DNA of 38,284 nt from Prevotella sp. (GCA_017615355.1 JAGAAJ010000067.1:1-38284), one strand, 5' to 3'; counted from the stretch's first letter, positions 31,359 through 38,284 are shown. Made by a program: numbers and translations. Notes: generated by a model from the sequence alone, not told the origin.

Positions 31359-31913
31359 ATGAAAAGGAATTGTTTTTTCCCAGTCAGCAAGCTGCCGATG
31401 CTGCTCATGCTGCTTTCCATGACATTGCTGGTGGCTTGCGGAGGCAGCGGCAAGAAGCATCATGCTGACGACGAAGACAGCGATGAGCTGGAAGAAGAGG
31501 CTGAGGCCCATATCGCTGAGGCCGACAACGAGGGCGCTGCCCTGTTTGACCTGTTGTACGACATCAACGCCCATGCCGACTACGCCTACACCGACCAGAT
31601 GCTGGTGGGAAACGGCTTCCAGCTAGAAAAGAAGGAGCTGTATGACGAAGGCATCAACGAATATGTATGCACATACAACCATCCTGACTATGGACAGGTG
31701 GTGGCAGGATGGTTTGGAGCCGTGGGCTACGGCCTTACCTTGACCACCGATGCTGAGCAGTTGGCAGAAGAAGTGATGGAACAGGCAGATGAGCGCGGCT
31801 TTAAGATGGAAGAAGGCACGGACTATATGTACACCGACGGCAAATGCTGGATCTGGAAGAACGACACCGGATTCTGGATGTATGGACGCGCCGAAAACGA
31901 TGAAGAAATATGA
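31359..31913 (+). CDS. Hypothetical lipoprotein with acidic N-terminal region
   Basis: 184 residues. Lipoprotein signal MKRNCFFPVSKLPMLLMLLS with lipobox LLVAC (Cys27), then GGSGKK and a strongly acidic stretch (DDEDSDELEEEAEAHIAEAD). The rest is a compact domain with two aromatic-rich segments (EYVCTYNHPDYGQVVAGWFG, GKCWIWKNDTGFWMYG). I do not recognise the family. Its stop overlaps the CotH start (ATGA), so the two are translationally coupled and probably work at the same place in the envelope. Confidence 0.78.
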   Translation: MKRNCFFPVSKLPMLLMLLSMTLLVACGGSGKKHHADDEDSDELEEEAEAHIAEADNEGAALFDLLYDINAHADYAYTDQMLVGNGFQLEKKELYDEGINEYVCTYNHPDYGQVVAGWFGAVGYGLTLTTDAEQLAEEVMEQADERGFKMEEGTDYMYTDGKCWIWKNDTGFWMYGRAENDEEI

Positions 31914-33937
31914 GGCGCTACACATTTCTCTTTATCCTGTCATTCATCATCTGCACAACAGCAACGGCGCAGAGCGACGCAGTATTCTTTGAAATGACCG
32001 ACTCGACGCTGATGGTATTCCCACATGATTGCATCGAGCAGCAGACCGACGACGGGCAAACCATCAGCCTACAGCTGAAGGGCGACACCACAATCAACAT
32101 CTCGAAGGCGCACATCAAGAGCCAGAGCGATGCCTATCAGGGCGACCTGCCAAGGCTGGAGAGTTTCAAGTTCAACAACAAGTACAACGACCAGCTCTTC
32201 ACCGACGCCATCGGCACGATTGACCAAGAGAACGGAACGGTGACGGCAACTGTGGGCTGCATCGGCAAATGGCTGACATCCTCGTTCCAGCTGACCAACG
32301 GCGCCAAGGCCTATGTCGACGGCAAGCGGCAGTACAGCAAGGAGAGCCGTCTGCGCTATGCCGAGCCTGTCGTCTACACCATCGCCTGGCCCAAGCAGTT
32401 CGTCTATCAATATAAAGAGGTAGAGACGGGCGAACATGAGAAAGGCTTCGTTCCCTACGGGCGAGAATACGAGGTGACGGTAGACTTCCTCACCGACCAT
32501 CCCACAGCTGAATATGGAGTGCCTCGCATCGACATCACCTTCGACGACGGCGTATCCTGGGACGACTACACATGGATAGGCCGCTATGGCAAGACCTATT
32601 ACGAGGAAGCCACCATCAAGATTGACGGCGGAGGTGTCTATCCCAACATGGCCGAGACGCCCGTATGGATCCGAGGACGCGGTAACTCCAGCTGGAGCGA
32701 CTCTCCCAACAGCAAGAACCCCTACCGCATGAAGTTCGCCGACAAGGTGAAGCCCTTCGGCATGACCAAAGGCCGCTCGTGGGTGCTGCTCAGCAATAAG
32801 CTGCACGGCTCGATGACCACCAACGCCATCGCCATGAAACTGGCTGATATGGTGGGCACTGAGGGCTGCAACCACATCATTCCCGTGGAGCTCTATATCA
32901 ACGGGCACTACCGCGGCTCCTACAATTTCACGGAGAAAATCGGCTTCCACAACAACAGCATCGACCTCGACGACGAGACGAATGCCGTGATGCTCGAGCT
33001 CGACCAATACTACGACGAGACGCACAAGTTCCGCGACAAGACCTACAGCCTCTACGTCAACATCAAGGAGCCCGACCTCGACGACGAGGAATCTGGGACA
33101 AACCTGAACGAGGACCAGATCAAGGAAGCCTTCAATGCCTTTACCAAAGACGTGAAGAGAAACTACGACAATGCCCTGATTGACGTCAACTCCGTCGTCC
33201 GCGCCATGTTCGTCACCGACCTCGTACGCAATGAAGAGCTCATGCATCCGAAGAGCTGGTTCATCTACAACGCCGACATCACCGCCGACTCGCTGTGGCA
33301 CCTGGGCCCCGTATGGGACTTCGACTGGGCCTTCGGCTATGAGCGTGGCCAGAACTACTTCCTCACAGCAGCCGACAAAGACCTCTTCTATTACATGAAC
33401 TCCTCAAACATCGGCTTCCCCTTCTTCAAGCAACTGCTGCGTGGCAGCGACGTGGTGAGGAAGGAATACTACCGCCTTTGGACACAGTTCATGAACAGCG
33501 GGATGCTGGAAGAGCTCCTCGACTACTGCGACGACTATTTTGAATATGCCCAGCCGTCGTTTGAGCACAACTACGACGGAGTGAGCTACGAGGAAAACAA
33601 CTGGTGGTGGGGCACTACAACAGTAATCGGATGGAGCGACGGCAATAACTACGCCACCCACACCGCCAATGCCAAGAGCTGGCTGCGGAAGCGGGCCAAC
33701 TACATCATCAACCACATCAAGGTCTTCGACCTCTCAGACGAGGACATCAACAATCCCGAGATCGACTATCAGCAGCCCAACAGCATAGATGTGGCAAAGA
33801 TCATGTCGCAGCCCGTCAACGTCTATTCCATCAACGGCGTCCTCGTTCGCAGCCGCGTGCCCTACGGTCAGTTCCACCTCGGCCTCCAGCCCGGCATCTA
33901 CATCGTCAATGGCCAGAAATACGTGATCGGTAACTAA
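31910..33937 (+). CDS. Secreted CotH-family kinase-like protein with T9SS-like C-terminal tail
   Basis: 675 residues. Signal peptide (RRYTFLFILSFIICTTATAQ), a beta-rich N-terminal part (about 25-250), and a CotH kinase domain (about 260-620): VWIRGRGNSSWSDSPNSKNP, YRMKFADKVKPFGM, IPVELYINGHYRGSYNFTEK, VMLELDQYYDE and WHLGPVWDFDWAFGYERG, whose D-x-D-W is the metal-binding motif of these atypical protein kinases. CotH proteins phosphorylate spore-coat proteins in Bacillus; in Bacteroidota the targets are unknown. The last about 35 residues (VYSINGVLVRSRV, LGLQPGIYIVNGQKYVI) resemble a T9SS type A sorting domain, so surface display is likely. It starts inside the lipoprotein stop and ends 22 bases before the pore/RyR gene. 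Confidence 0.87.
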   Translation: MRRYTFLFILSFIICTTATAQSDAVFFEMTDSTLMVFPHDCIEQQTDDGQTISLQLKGDTTINISKAHIKSQSDAYQGDLPRLESFKFNNKYNDQLFTDAIGTIDQENGTVTATVGCIGKWLTSSFQLTNGAKAYVDGKRQYSKESRLRYAEPVVYTIAWPKQFVYQYKEVETGEHEKGFVPYGREYEVTVDFLTDHPTAEYGVPRIDITFDDGVSWDDYTWIGRYGKTYYEEATIKIDGGGVYPNMAETPVWIRGRGNSSWSDSPNSKNPYRMKFADKVKPFGMTKGRSWVLLSNKLHGSMTTNAIAMKLADMVGTEGCNHIIPVELYINGHYRGSYNFTEKIGFHNNSIDLDDETNAVMLELDQYYDETHKFRDKTYSLYVNIKEPDLDDEESGTNLNEDQIKEAFNAFTKDVKRNYDNALIDVNSVVRAMFVTDLVRNEELMHPKSWFIYNADITADSLWHLGPVWDFDWAFGYERGQNYFLTAADKDLFYYMNSSNIGFPFFKQLLRGSDVVRKEYYRLWTQFMNSGMLEELLDYCDDYFEYAQPSFEHNYDGVSYEENNWWWGTTTVIGWSDGNNYATHTANAKSWLRKRANYIINHIKVFDLSDEDINNPEIDYQQPNSIDVAKIMSQPVNVYSINGVLVRSRVPYGQFHLGLQPGIYIVNGQKYVIGN

Positions 33938-33959
33938 GAAATAACAAGAGACCTAAGAC

Positions 33960-36143
33960 ATGAACATCCTGTTATACAAGTTCAAACTTTGGTTTGACCG
34001 TCTGTTATCAAAGAGTCTCTTAAGGCAATTTGCCATTCTGGGAGTTGCCCTTATTGTCATATTCCTTCTCTCATGGTTTTTCTTACATCTTTCCGGATGT
34101 GAATGGAAGGACTTTTGTAAAAACGGAAATATAGATGAATGGCTCCTACCCCTCTATCTGCTTATCGACTCAAATGCGCTGAACAATCTATACATGAATA
34201 GTGTCAATGGATGGGCACTATTCGTCAGCAGCGCTATATATGTAATTGGTCTGTTCATCTTTAATGGCATGATTATCTCAATCATGACCAATGCCATTGA
34301 ACAACGAGTAAAGAATTATCGCGAAGGACATATTCATTATCTGAAATCCGGTCATTATATTATCATGGGATATGATGAAATGGTACCTTCCATCATCACT
34401 CACATCTTCGATAAATGCAAGGAGGAAAAGAAGAAAGAGCCCTATATCTTAATGATGAGTGCTGCCGAGGCCGAATACATTCGTGAGAAACTGAGGAGAG
34501 TTTTCGACGAAAAGCAGTTGGGGCATATCATTATCAACTATGGGCACAGGATGTCGAAAAGCTATTATCAGGACATCCATGTGGAGACGGCAGAAGAGAT
34601 TTATATAGTAGGTTTACGCTCTCTGACCACACACGATGCCATCAACGTGGAATGTGTAGACAGCATTTGCTCATATCTGAAGTCATCTGATGTCAAGGAA
34701 CGGCCCAAACGCATAACCTGTGTTTTTGAAGATTTGGACACCTATGCAGCCTTCAAGACATCGGATATTTTCAACGATGTGAATGATTTGCAAATAGAGT
34801 TTATTCCTTACAATTTCTATTCAGGATGGGCCAAGCAGGTCTTTGTGAAACGTTTTCACAAGGATATGGATCATCCAGGTGAAGAAATCAAGTATCCGTC
34901 AGTTTTTGGAAAAGGCATCATAGAAGATGACAACAGGTACGTTCATCTGGTCTTTGTGGGAACCACCAACTTTGCGGTGGCCTTCGCAATGGAAGCAGCC
35001 AACGTATTGCATTTCCCCAATTTCAATCGTGACAACAATTTGAGGACCTTAATCACATTTATCGACAAAAACGCAGATAAGGAGAAAGACGAATTCATCG
35101 CACGCAATCATCATTTCTTTGAGATCCAATCCTACTATTATCAAGACCTTTCAGAGAAATCCCAATCAAATAGCCGTATACGAATAGAGCCCACTTACTT
35201 CAATAATGAACGGGGATACGGAGAGGAGGACAGAGACTTCCTCGATGTAGAGTTTGAATTCATTAAAGGCGATGTATTCTCAAAGAGTGTCCAGAACATA
35301 ATATGCGACTGGTCAAAAGAACACAACGAAAAGCAATATCTCTCCATCTTCCTTGCACAGACCGACCAAAGACAGAATTTCGCTTTCGGTATGAATATGC
35401 CGGATGAGGTGTATTACAGAGAAGTGCCCATATTCATTCGTCAAGACCGTTCTGACAATTTCGTCTCCAATTTAAGGACAGCAGACGAGGCTATACGAAA
35501 CAATGAAAAGAAGAACACCTATTGCGTGGTTAGGGAAGGGAAACTCATATCAGAGACACACAGTGGCAGATTCGCCAACATATACCCCTTCGGTATGAAC
35601 GAGACGGCCTTTAGTGCCGATGACAAATCTCTGGAACGTGCCAAGCTGATCAACTACCTCTATTGCACTATGTTGCCTGACAATAAATTCCAGAGCATTG
35701 AGGTGTTAGACGCGATGTCATCTGAGCAACTATGGAATGATGCGAATGAAAAGTGGAGTAAACTGAGCGTGGCATTGAAATGGTCAAACCTCTACAATGC
35801 CTATGCTATCAGAATCAAATTGGCCACATTGCGTGCCATGAGAGGCCTTAGCCTTGATGATACGAGCCAGGACACTTGTCCCCTTTCAGAAGAAGAGGCC
35901 TCAGCGATGGCTCGTGTTGAGCACAACCGTTGGAATGTAGAGAAGCTGCTCATGGGCTATCGAAAGCCACATCGTGATGAAGACAAGTACCAATACCCGC
36001 AATATGCCGCTGATCTCAAGAAGAACAAGGAGCGCTTCATCCATCACGACATCCGTCCCTTCGAGCAACTCGCTGGCATCACTGAGCTCGACAAGGAATT
36101 CTCTCTGTATATTCCGTGGATTATGAGGATGACAGAAGGCTAA
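33960..36143 (+). CDS. Two-helix pore protein with tandem RCK-like domains and C-terminal RyR-like domain
   Basis: 727 residues. TM1 about 22-44 (FAILGVALIVIFLLSWFFLH), a possible pore helix/loop about 60-78 (WLLPLYLLID), and TM2 about 85-109 ending NGMIISIMTNAIEQRVKNYREG (split after MTNAIEQ), which resembles the helix-to-RCK junction of CASTOR/POLLUX-type channels. RCK-like Rossmann domain 1 from about 130 (SGHYIIMGYDEMVPSIITHI); domain 2 from about 325 (VHLVFVGTTNFAVAFAMEAA). C-terminal RyR-like domain about 642-727: AMARVEHNRWNVEKLLMGYR, FIHHDIRPFEQLAG, ELDKEF. A ligand-gated ion channel or a membrane effector gated by a nucleotide is the natural inference; ion and ligand are unknown. The gene is visibly richer in A+T than its upstream neighbours, and the next gene encodes a second RyR domain. 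Confidence 0.83.
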   Translation: MNILLYKFKLWFDRLLSKSLLRQFAILGVALIVIFLLSWFFLHLSGCEWKDFCKNGNIDEWLLPLYLLIDSNALNNLYMNSVNGWALFVSSAIYVIGLFIFNGMIISIMTNAIEQRVKNYREGHIHYLKSGHYIIMGYDEMVPSIITHIFDKCKEEKKKEPYILMMSAAEAEYIREKLRRVFDEKQLGHIIINYGHRMSKSYYQDIHVETAEEIYIVGLRSLTTHDAINVECVDSICSYLKSSDVKERPKRITCVFEDLDTYAAFKTSDIFNDVNDLQIEFIPYNFYSGWAKQVFVKRFHKDMDHPGEEIKYPSVFGKGIIEDDNRYVHLVFVGTTNFAVAFAMEAANVLHFPNFNRDNNLRTLITFIDKNADKEKDEFIARNHHFFEIQSYYYQDLSEKSQSNSRIRIEPTYFNNERGYGEEDRDFLDVEFEFIKGDVFSKSVQNIICDWSKEHNEKQYLSIFLAQTDQRQNFAFGMNMPDEVYYREVPIFIRQDRSDNFVSNLRTADEAIRNNEKKNTYCVVREGKLISETHSGRFANIYPFGMNETAFSADDKSLERAKLINYLYCTMLPDNKFQSIEVLDAMSSEQLWNDANEKWSKLSVALKWSNLYNAYAIRIKLATLRAMRGLSLDDTSQDTCPLSEEEASAMARVEHNRWNVEKLLMGYRKPHRDEDKYQYPQYAADLKKNKERFIHHDIRPFEQLAGITELDKEFSLYIPWIMRMTEG

Positions 36144-36161
36144 TCAGGAAACGCAAGCACT

Positions 36162-36455
36162 ATGGAAACAAAGGACTACAATCCGCAACCTATTGATACA
36201 AGCGACATCAAACTGCCAGACGAGTTGGAGATGCTGGTGGAGCAGATGTCGAAGAACGTGCATGATGTATGGGCAGAGACGCGCATCCAGCAAGGCTGGA
36301 CGTATGGAGAGCAGCGCAATGATGAGCTCAAGACGCATCCATGCCTTGTTCCTTACGAGGAACTGCCAGAATCAGAGAAGGCGTATGACAGGAATAGTTC
36401 TATCGGCACCCTCAAGCTCATCATGAAGCTCGGCTTCACGATATCGAAGCAATAA
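36162..36455 (+). CDS. Stand-alone RyR-domain protein
   Basis: 97 residues, almost wholly one RyR (ryanodine-receptor repeat) domain: LEMLVEQMSKNVHDVWAETR, IQQGWTYGEQRNDELKTHPC, LVPYEELPESEKAYDRNSS, then TLKLIMKLGFTI. This is the classic sequence of the domain, with H-x-x-W, GW.YG, HP.LVPY and K.YDR all present. There is no signal or membrane helix, so it is cytoplasmic. It starts 18 bases after the pore/RCK/RyR gene and is surely cotranscribed. It could bind the same ligand as the RyR-like tail of its partner, or bind that tail. RyR domains in bacteria are thought to bind small molecules; this is inference. Confidence 0.9.
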   Translation: METKDYNPQPIDTSDIKLPDELEMLVEQMSKNVHDVWAETRIQQGWTYGEQRNDELKTHPCLVPYEELPESEKAYDRNSSIGTLKLIMKLGFTISKQ

Positions 36456-36478
36456 GATTCACTTTGTTCTTTTTGCTT

Positions 36479-36880
36479 TTATGCCGCAGCCAACTCTTCG
36501 CCTAATTTATGAATATGGTCGAGAATTTCCTGCTCACGCTCTTTTGAAGGCTTTTTGAACCCGTTTATATAGTTACGGAGCAACGTAGGGTTCATACCCA
36601 TGCGTCGTGCAAACTCAGCGACATTGATTTCCTTATGGGTAAGGAAGAAGCGTTGTAAACCACTCGGTTCAGCATCCTCATATTCAAAACTCTCAAAGCT
36701 GATATCCTCATCCAGTTCACGCCAATGAATACCACTAAAGCTAAACGTATATTTCATACGTTCTTCATCATTAGCTTGTCGCAGATGGGGATACCACAGC
36801 AACGACTGCTTATACTCCTTTCCTTCTTCATCTCTGCCATAAATGTAATTGGCATCAAACCAAATCTCCTTAATCTTCAT
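36479..36880 (-). CDS. DUF2442 domain protein with C-terminal XRE-like HTH
   Basis: 133 residues. N-terminal DUF2442 segment (KIKEIWFDANYIYGRDEEGK, FSFSGIHWRELDEDISFESF) and a C-terminal helix-turn-helix (INVAEFARRMGMNPTLLRNY, INGFKKPSKEREQEILDHIH). It follows the DUF4160 gene by 12 bases in the same direction. DUF4160 and DUF2442 genes are very often adjacent and are regarded as a likely toxin-antitoxin-type pair; here the HTH part would make this the DNA-binding antitoxin/repressor. Experimental support for toxicity is unknown to me. A/T-rich like the RyR genes; convergent with them. Confidence 0.85.
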   Translation of the reverse strand: MKIKEIWFDANYIYGRDEEGKEYKQSLLWYPHLRQANDEERMKYTFSFSGIHWRELDEDISFESFEYEDAEPSGLQRFFLTHKEINVAEFARRMGMNPTLLRNYINGFKKPSKEREQEILDHIHKLGEELAAA

Positions 36881-36892
36881 ACACAGTCCTCC

Positions 36893-37165
36893 TTATTTCT
36901 GGAAATGTTCCTTCCAACGTTTAACGATAATATCTGCATTCTCGTCAATAACCTTCTTTATCTTCTTATAGTCATTGGCTTTGATTCCTTGTTTTTCGAA
37001 CAACTCGAACTCCGCACCATTCCATATAAACTTAGCCATACCGCCATTACCCTCTACATATATGTGTAGCGGTTCGTGTTCTTTACTGTAAAAGAAAAAC
37101 GAGAATCCAAAGAATCTGAATACTTCTGGCTTATTTCTTACTTTTTTATCGTTTCTTTGGCGCAA
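36893..37165 (-). CDS. DUF4160 domain protein (putative toxin-like partner), start unclear
   Basis: Up to 90 residues. Core PEVFRFFGFSFFFYSKEHEP, LHIYVEGNGGMAKFIWNGAE and KKIKKVIDENADIIVKRWKE is a complete DUF4160 domain. The only standard start codon in the frame is a TTG at 37165, but it lies within the -7 box of a perfect promoter, hence upstream of the expected transcript start. The family normally begins Met-Pro at the place where this gene has AAG-CCA (AAG at 37132-37130), one base away from ATG-CCA. Either translation starts from a non-standard codon, the promoter is not used, or the start codon has been lost. Operon with the DUF2442-HTH gene. Confidence 0.7.
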   Translation of the reverse strand: MRQRNDKKVRNKPEVFRFFGFSFFFYSKEHEPLHIYVEGNGGMAKFIWNGAEFELFEKQGIKANDYKKIKKVIDENADIIVKRWKEHFQK

Positions 37166-37194
37166 ATGTAGGAATTATTTTCGATACCTCCAAA
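37163..37194 (-). promoter_or_regulatory. Promoter for the DUF4160-DUF2442 pair
   Basis: On the minus strand TTTG (37194-37191), exactly 20 bases, TACATTTG (37170-37163). It overlaps the only TTG start of the DUF4160 frame. Confidence 0.65.
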
Positions 37195-37363
37195 TTTTGG
37201 AGCAGCAAATGCAAAGAAAATCTCATTTTCTCTGCTGAGTCGCCCTCCGTCCTCCGCCGCCTCATCCGCTTTTATATGGACTAACGAGCTAACGCTCCTT
37301 GACCCAATACACCATGCCGTAGCTCCGGCGGGCGTTCTCGAAAAAAAAGCCCTGAAATTAGGC

Positions 37364-37405
37364 CTTAACGTCACCAACGTCACCGTCACCAACGTCACCA
37401 ACGGT
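37364..37405. repeat. Short direct repeat CGTCACCAA
   Basis: Three copies of CGTCACCAA with one shortened CGTCAC between them (9 and 6 base steps). Intergenic; same style as the other arrays, just upstream of the terminator on the plus strand. Confidence 0.7.
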
Positions 37406-37407
37406 AC

Positions 37408-37446
37408 ATAAAAGAAGAAACGCCGACCTTCACAGGCCAGCGTTTC
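37408..37446 (-). terminator. Rho-independent terminator of the HU/smalltalk transcript
   Basis: Arms 37417-37429 and 37434-37446 (outer GAAACGC/GCGTTTC). Two mismatches in DNA become G-U pairs only in minus-strand RNA, giving a continuous 13-bp stem, a 4-base loop and a T-rich tail (TTCTTTTA). This strand bias supports a minus-strand terminator. Confidence 0.75.
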
Positions 37447-37528
37447 CTTCACACGCAAAAGAATGTAACTAATAAACCTTAATGAAAAAGCTTAATGCAA
37501 TAATTCTTATCGAGATTGGCTATTTCGT

Positions 37529-37666
37529 TTATAGTGGGCCGTAGCCCATACACGAAGTGGTGGTCAGGGCGGTGATGGCGGCGGTCAGGATAGCGACAAT
37601 CACCTCCACAGCTTTGCGCTTGATGGCCTGCCATGCCTTTTCCTTGATTTTGTCGAAGAGATTCAT
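37529..37666 (-). CDS. Smalltalk family small protein
   Basis: 45 residues: ATG at 37666, TAA at 37531-37529. Basic/amphipathic start (MNLFDKIKEKAWQAIKRKAV), a hydrophobic helix (VEVIVAILTAAITALTTTSC) and a short tail MGYGPL. This is the pattern of the Bacteroidota 'smalltalk' proteins, which lie next to an HU-like DNA-binding gene, as here. The TTTSC before Met could be a lipobox-like site or just the helix end. Too short for ordinary gene finders. Role unknown. In relatives a peptidoglycan amidase gene often follows; none does here. Confidence 0.83.
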   Translation of the reverse strand: MNLFDKIKEKAWQAIKRKAVEVIVAILTAAITALTTTSCMGYGPL

Positions 37667-37695
37667 GATAATAAGACAATTGATTTTGTTTTGAA

Positions 37696-37800
37696 GACAA
37701 CCTGAACAACTTGGACAACTCTTGGCTGCCGCCTGCTTGCAAGAGCTTTATTGTTATCAATTGCATAAAAAAAGTTGTTCTAGTTGTTCAAGTTGTCGTC
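37696..37800. repeat. Two inverted 9-bp arrays between smalltalk and HU-like genes
   Basis: 37696-37722 has three units of RACAACnnn (GACAACCTG, AACAACTTG, GACAACTCT). 37774-37800 has three units of GTTGTTCnn in the opposite sense. Together they could fold as a long imperfect hairpin in the HU-smalltalk transcript. Confidence 0.7.
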
Positions 37801-37808
37801 TTAATTTT

Positions 37809-37830
37809 TCGTTTTGGTTTTCGTTTTCGT
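37809..37830. repeat. 6-bp repeat after the HU-like gene
   Basis: CGTTTT/GGTTTT/CGTTTT hexamers just after the HU-like stop codon. Same unit as the in-frame repeat in the GH43-like gene at 16911-16949. Confidence 0.75.
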
Positions 37831-37838
37831 AACGAAGT

Positions 37839-38284
37839 TTACGGATTCACCACAGGCTCGTCGCCCCAACCGCTGGAGTTGCCGGAGCCGCTGCCGCCGC
37901 CGGCGATGTACTCGCCCTTGACGCTGGAGAGGGTCAGCTCGCCCGTCTTGATCTTCTGTGCCAGGGAGGTGTAACCCAGCTGGGCATCCTCGGTCATGCG
38001 GGCCTGCTTGGCCTCGCCGGTGGCACGGCACTGCATGCGCACGCTCACGATGTTGCCGCCGCTGTAGGTGCCGTCGCCGGCACGGGTGGCACGGGTGAGG
38101 GTGAAAGCCTCGACGTCGTTGGCGGGACGGGTGGTCACGGCAGGAGTGAAGATGCACAGGTCGGCCAGCTTCACGGGAGTGCCGTCGAGCACCAGCTCGC
38201 GGATGCAACTTGCAGCCTTGGTCAGCACGCCCAGGATGACGTCACGGGTGTAGGGGGAGCCGTGCATGTGGATGTGCTTGGAGA
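37839..38284 (-). CDS. HU-like DNA-binding protein, C-terminal part (5' cut by window)
   Basis: 148 codons from the window edge to the TAA at 37841-37839; an in-frame Met at 38267 is internal, since coding sense continues past it. SPYTRDVILGVLTKAASCIRELVLDGTPVK is the HU/IHF helical dimer part, read as VILGVLTKAASCIRELVLDG; KLADLCIFTPAVTTRPAND is the beta strand. A variable tail follows (GYTSLAQKIKTGELTLSSVK) and a Gly/Ser-rich end (AGGGSGSGNSSGWGDEPVVN). This is the HU-like type with an extended C-terminus found in Bacteroidota, usually next to smalltalk. It may organise or regulate DNA. The N-terminal residues are outside the window. Confidence 0.78.
   Translation of the reverse strand, partial: SKHIHMHGSPYTRDVILGVLTKAASCIRELVLDGTPVKLADLCIFTPAVTTRPANDVEAFTLTRATRAGDGTYSGGNIVSVRMQCRATGEAKQARMTEDAQLGYTSLAQKIKTGELTLSSVKGEYIAGGGSGSGNSSGWGDEPVVNP

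Larger units (their letters stand above)
37171..37528. other. Gene-free region between DUF4160 and smalltalk genes
   Basis: About 358 bases with no gene I can support. It holds the DUF4160 promoter on its left, a C/T-rich stretch (37230-37275), a GTCACCAAC-type direct repeat and the smalltalk/HU terminator. An open frame on the minus strand (37138-37458) reads through the repeat and terminator and looks accidental. Confidence 0.6.

Noticed and set aside
33960-36455. RyR genes as eukaryotic contamination
   Set aside because: They have bacterial gene spacing, lie in an operon-like run, and RyR domains are known in bacteria and phages.
37138-37458. Minus-strand 106-codon frame between DUF4160 and smalltalk
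   Set aside because: It reads through a terminator, a direct repeat and a promoter, and overlaps DUF4160 out of frame. No recognisable protein.
1-38284. tRNA, rRNA, insertion sequences or integrase genes
   Set aside because: No cloverleaf with TTCGANNC-type arm, no rRNA sequence, and no transposase or recombinase motifs were seen in any frame.

Overview
The window reads as chromosome from a Prevotella/Segatella-like member of the Bacteroidota. This rests on a type III glutamine synthetase, families largely confined to that phylum (DUF4270, DUF4251, DUF5687, the 'smalltalk' small protein beside an HU-like protein), T9SS-like tail sequences, and many promoters of the TTTG-N18..20-TAnnTTTG type. 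Most of the window is ordinary housekeeping and secreted-protein genes. The right end (from about 33.9 kb to 37.2 kb) is visibly more A+T-rich and looks acquired.

Layout. 1-172: 3' end of an M13 metallopeptidase, then a terminator. 318-5123 (minus): a GlgA-like half-protein, a DUF4270 lipoprotein, a 43-residue small protein and glnN. 5388-6617 (plus): panC-panD, two pantothenate/CoA precursor steps. 6609-11649 (minus): argS, an RNase HI, malic enzyme fused to phosphotransacetylase, and folK, closely spaced like one operon. 11805-13907 (plus): a LolA-like protein and a DUF5687 membrane protein. 13962-20545: carbohydrate and phosphoester degradation, with a secreted PL1 pectate lyase, a GH43-like enzyme (minus) and a fused EEP-phosphatase/GH92 alpha-mannosidase. 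20555-27003 (minus): DUF4251 lipoprotein, OmpA-type lipoprotein, a split chromate transporter pair and purL. 27181-29672 (plus): TonB-like protein, polyprenyl synthetase, TatD. 29688-31190 (minus): a TPR sensor-kinase-like protein without its histidine. 31359-36455 (plus): lipoprotein, CotH-like kinase, a pore/RCK/RyR protein and a stand-alone RyR protein. 36479-38284 (minus): DUF4160 and DUF2442-HTH genes (toxin-antitoxin-like), smalltalk protein and the 3' part of an HU-like protein.

Two things stand out. First, short degenerate arrays with a 7-bp period (also 6 and 9 bp) recur through the window. They sit in intergenic gaps, sometimes filling the gap exactly or starting inside a stop codon, and they also sit in frame inside glnN, argS, purL, tatD, the pectate lyase, the GH43-like gene and the EEP-GH92 gene, where they add low-complexity loops. 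Where three 7-bp units run together, they encode a heptapeptide close to L-T-S-H-x-S-P in three unrelated enzymes. A different, GC-rich inverted repeat lies exactly at the junction of the EEP-GH92 fusion. Second, the pair at 33960-36455 joins a two-helix pore-like region, two RCK-like nucleotide-binding folds and a RyR-like domain in one protein, and encodes a second RyR domain next door. It resembles a ligand-gated ion-channel module and is the best candidate here for an undescribed system.

Family names come from recognising motifs in the translations; no database search was possible.
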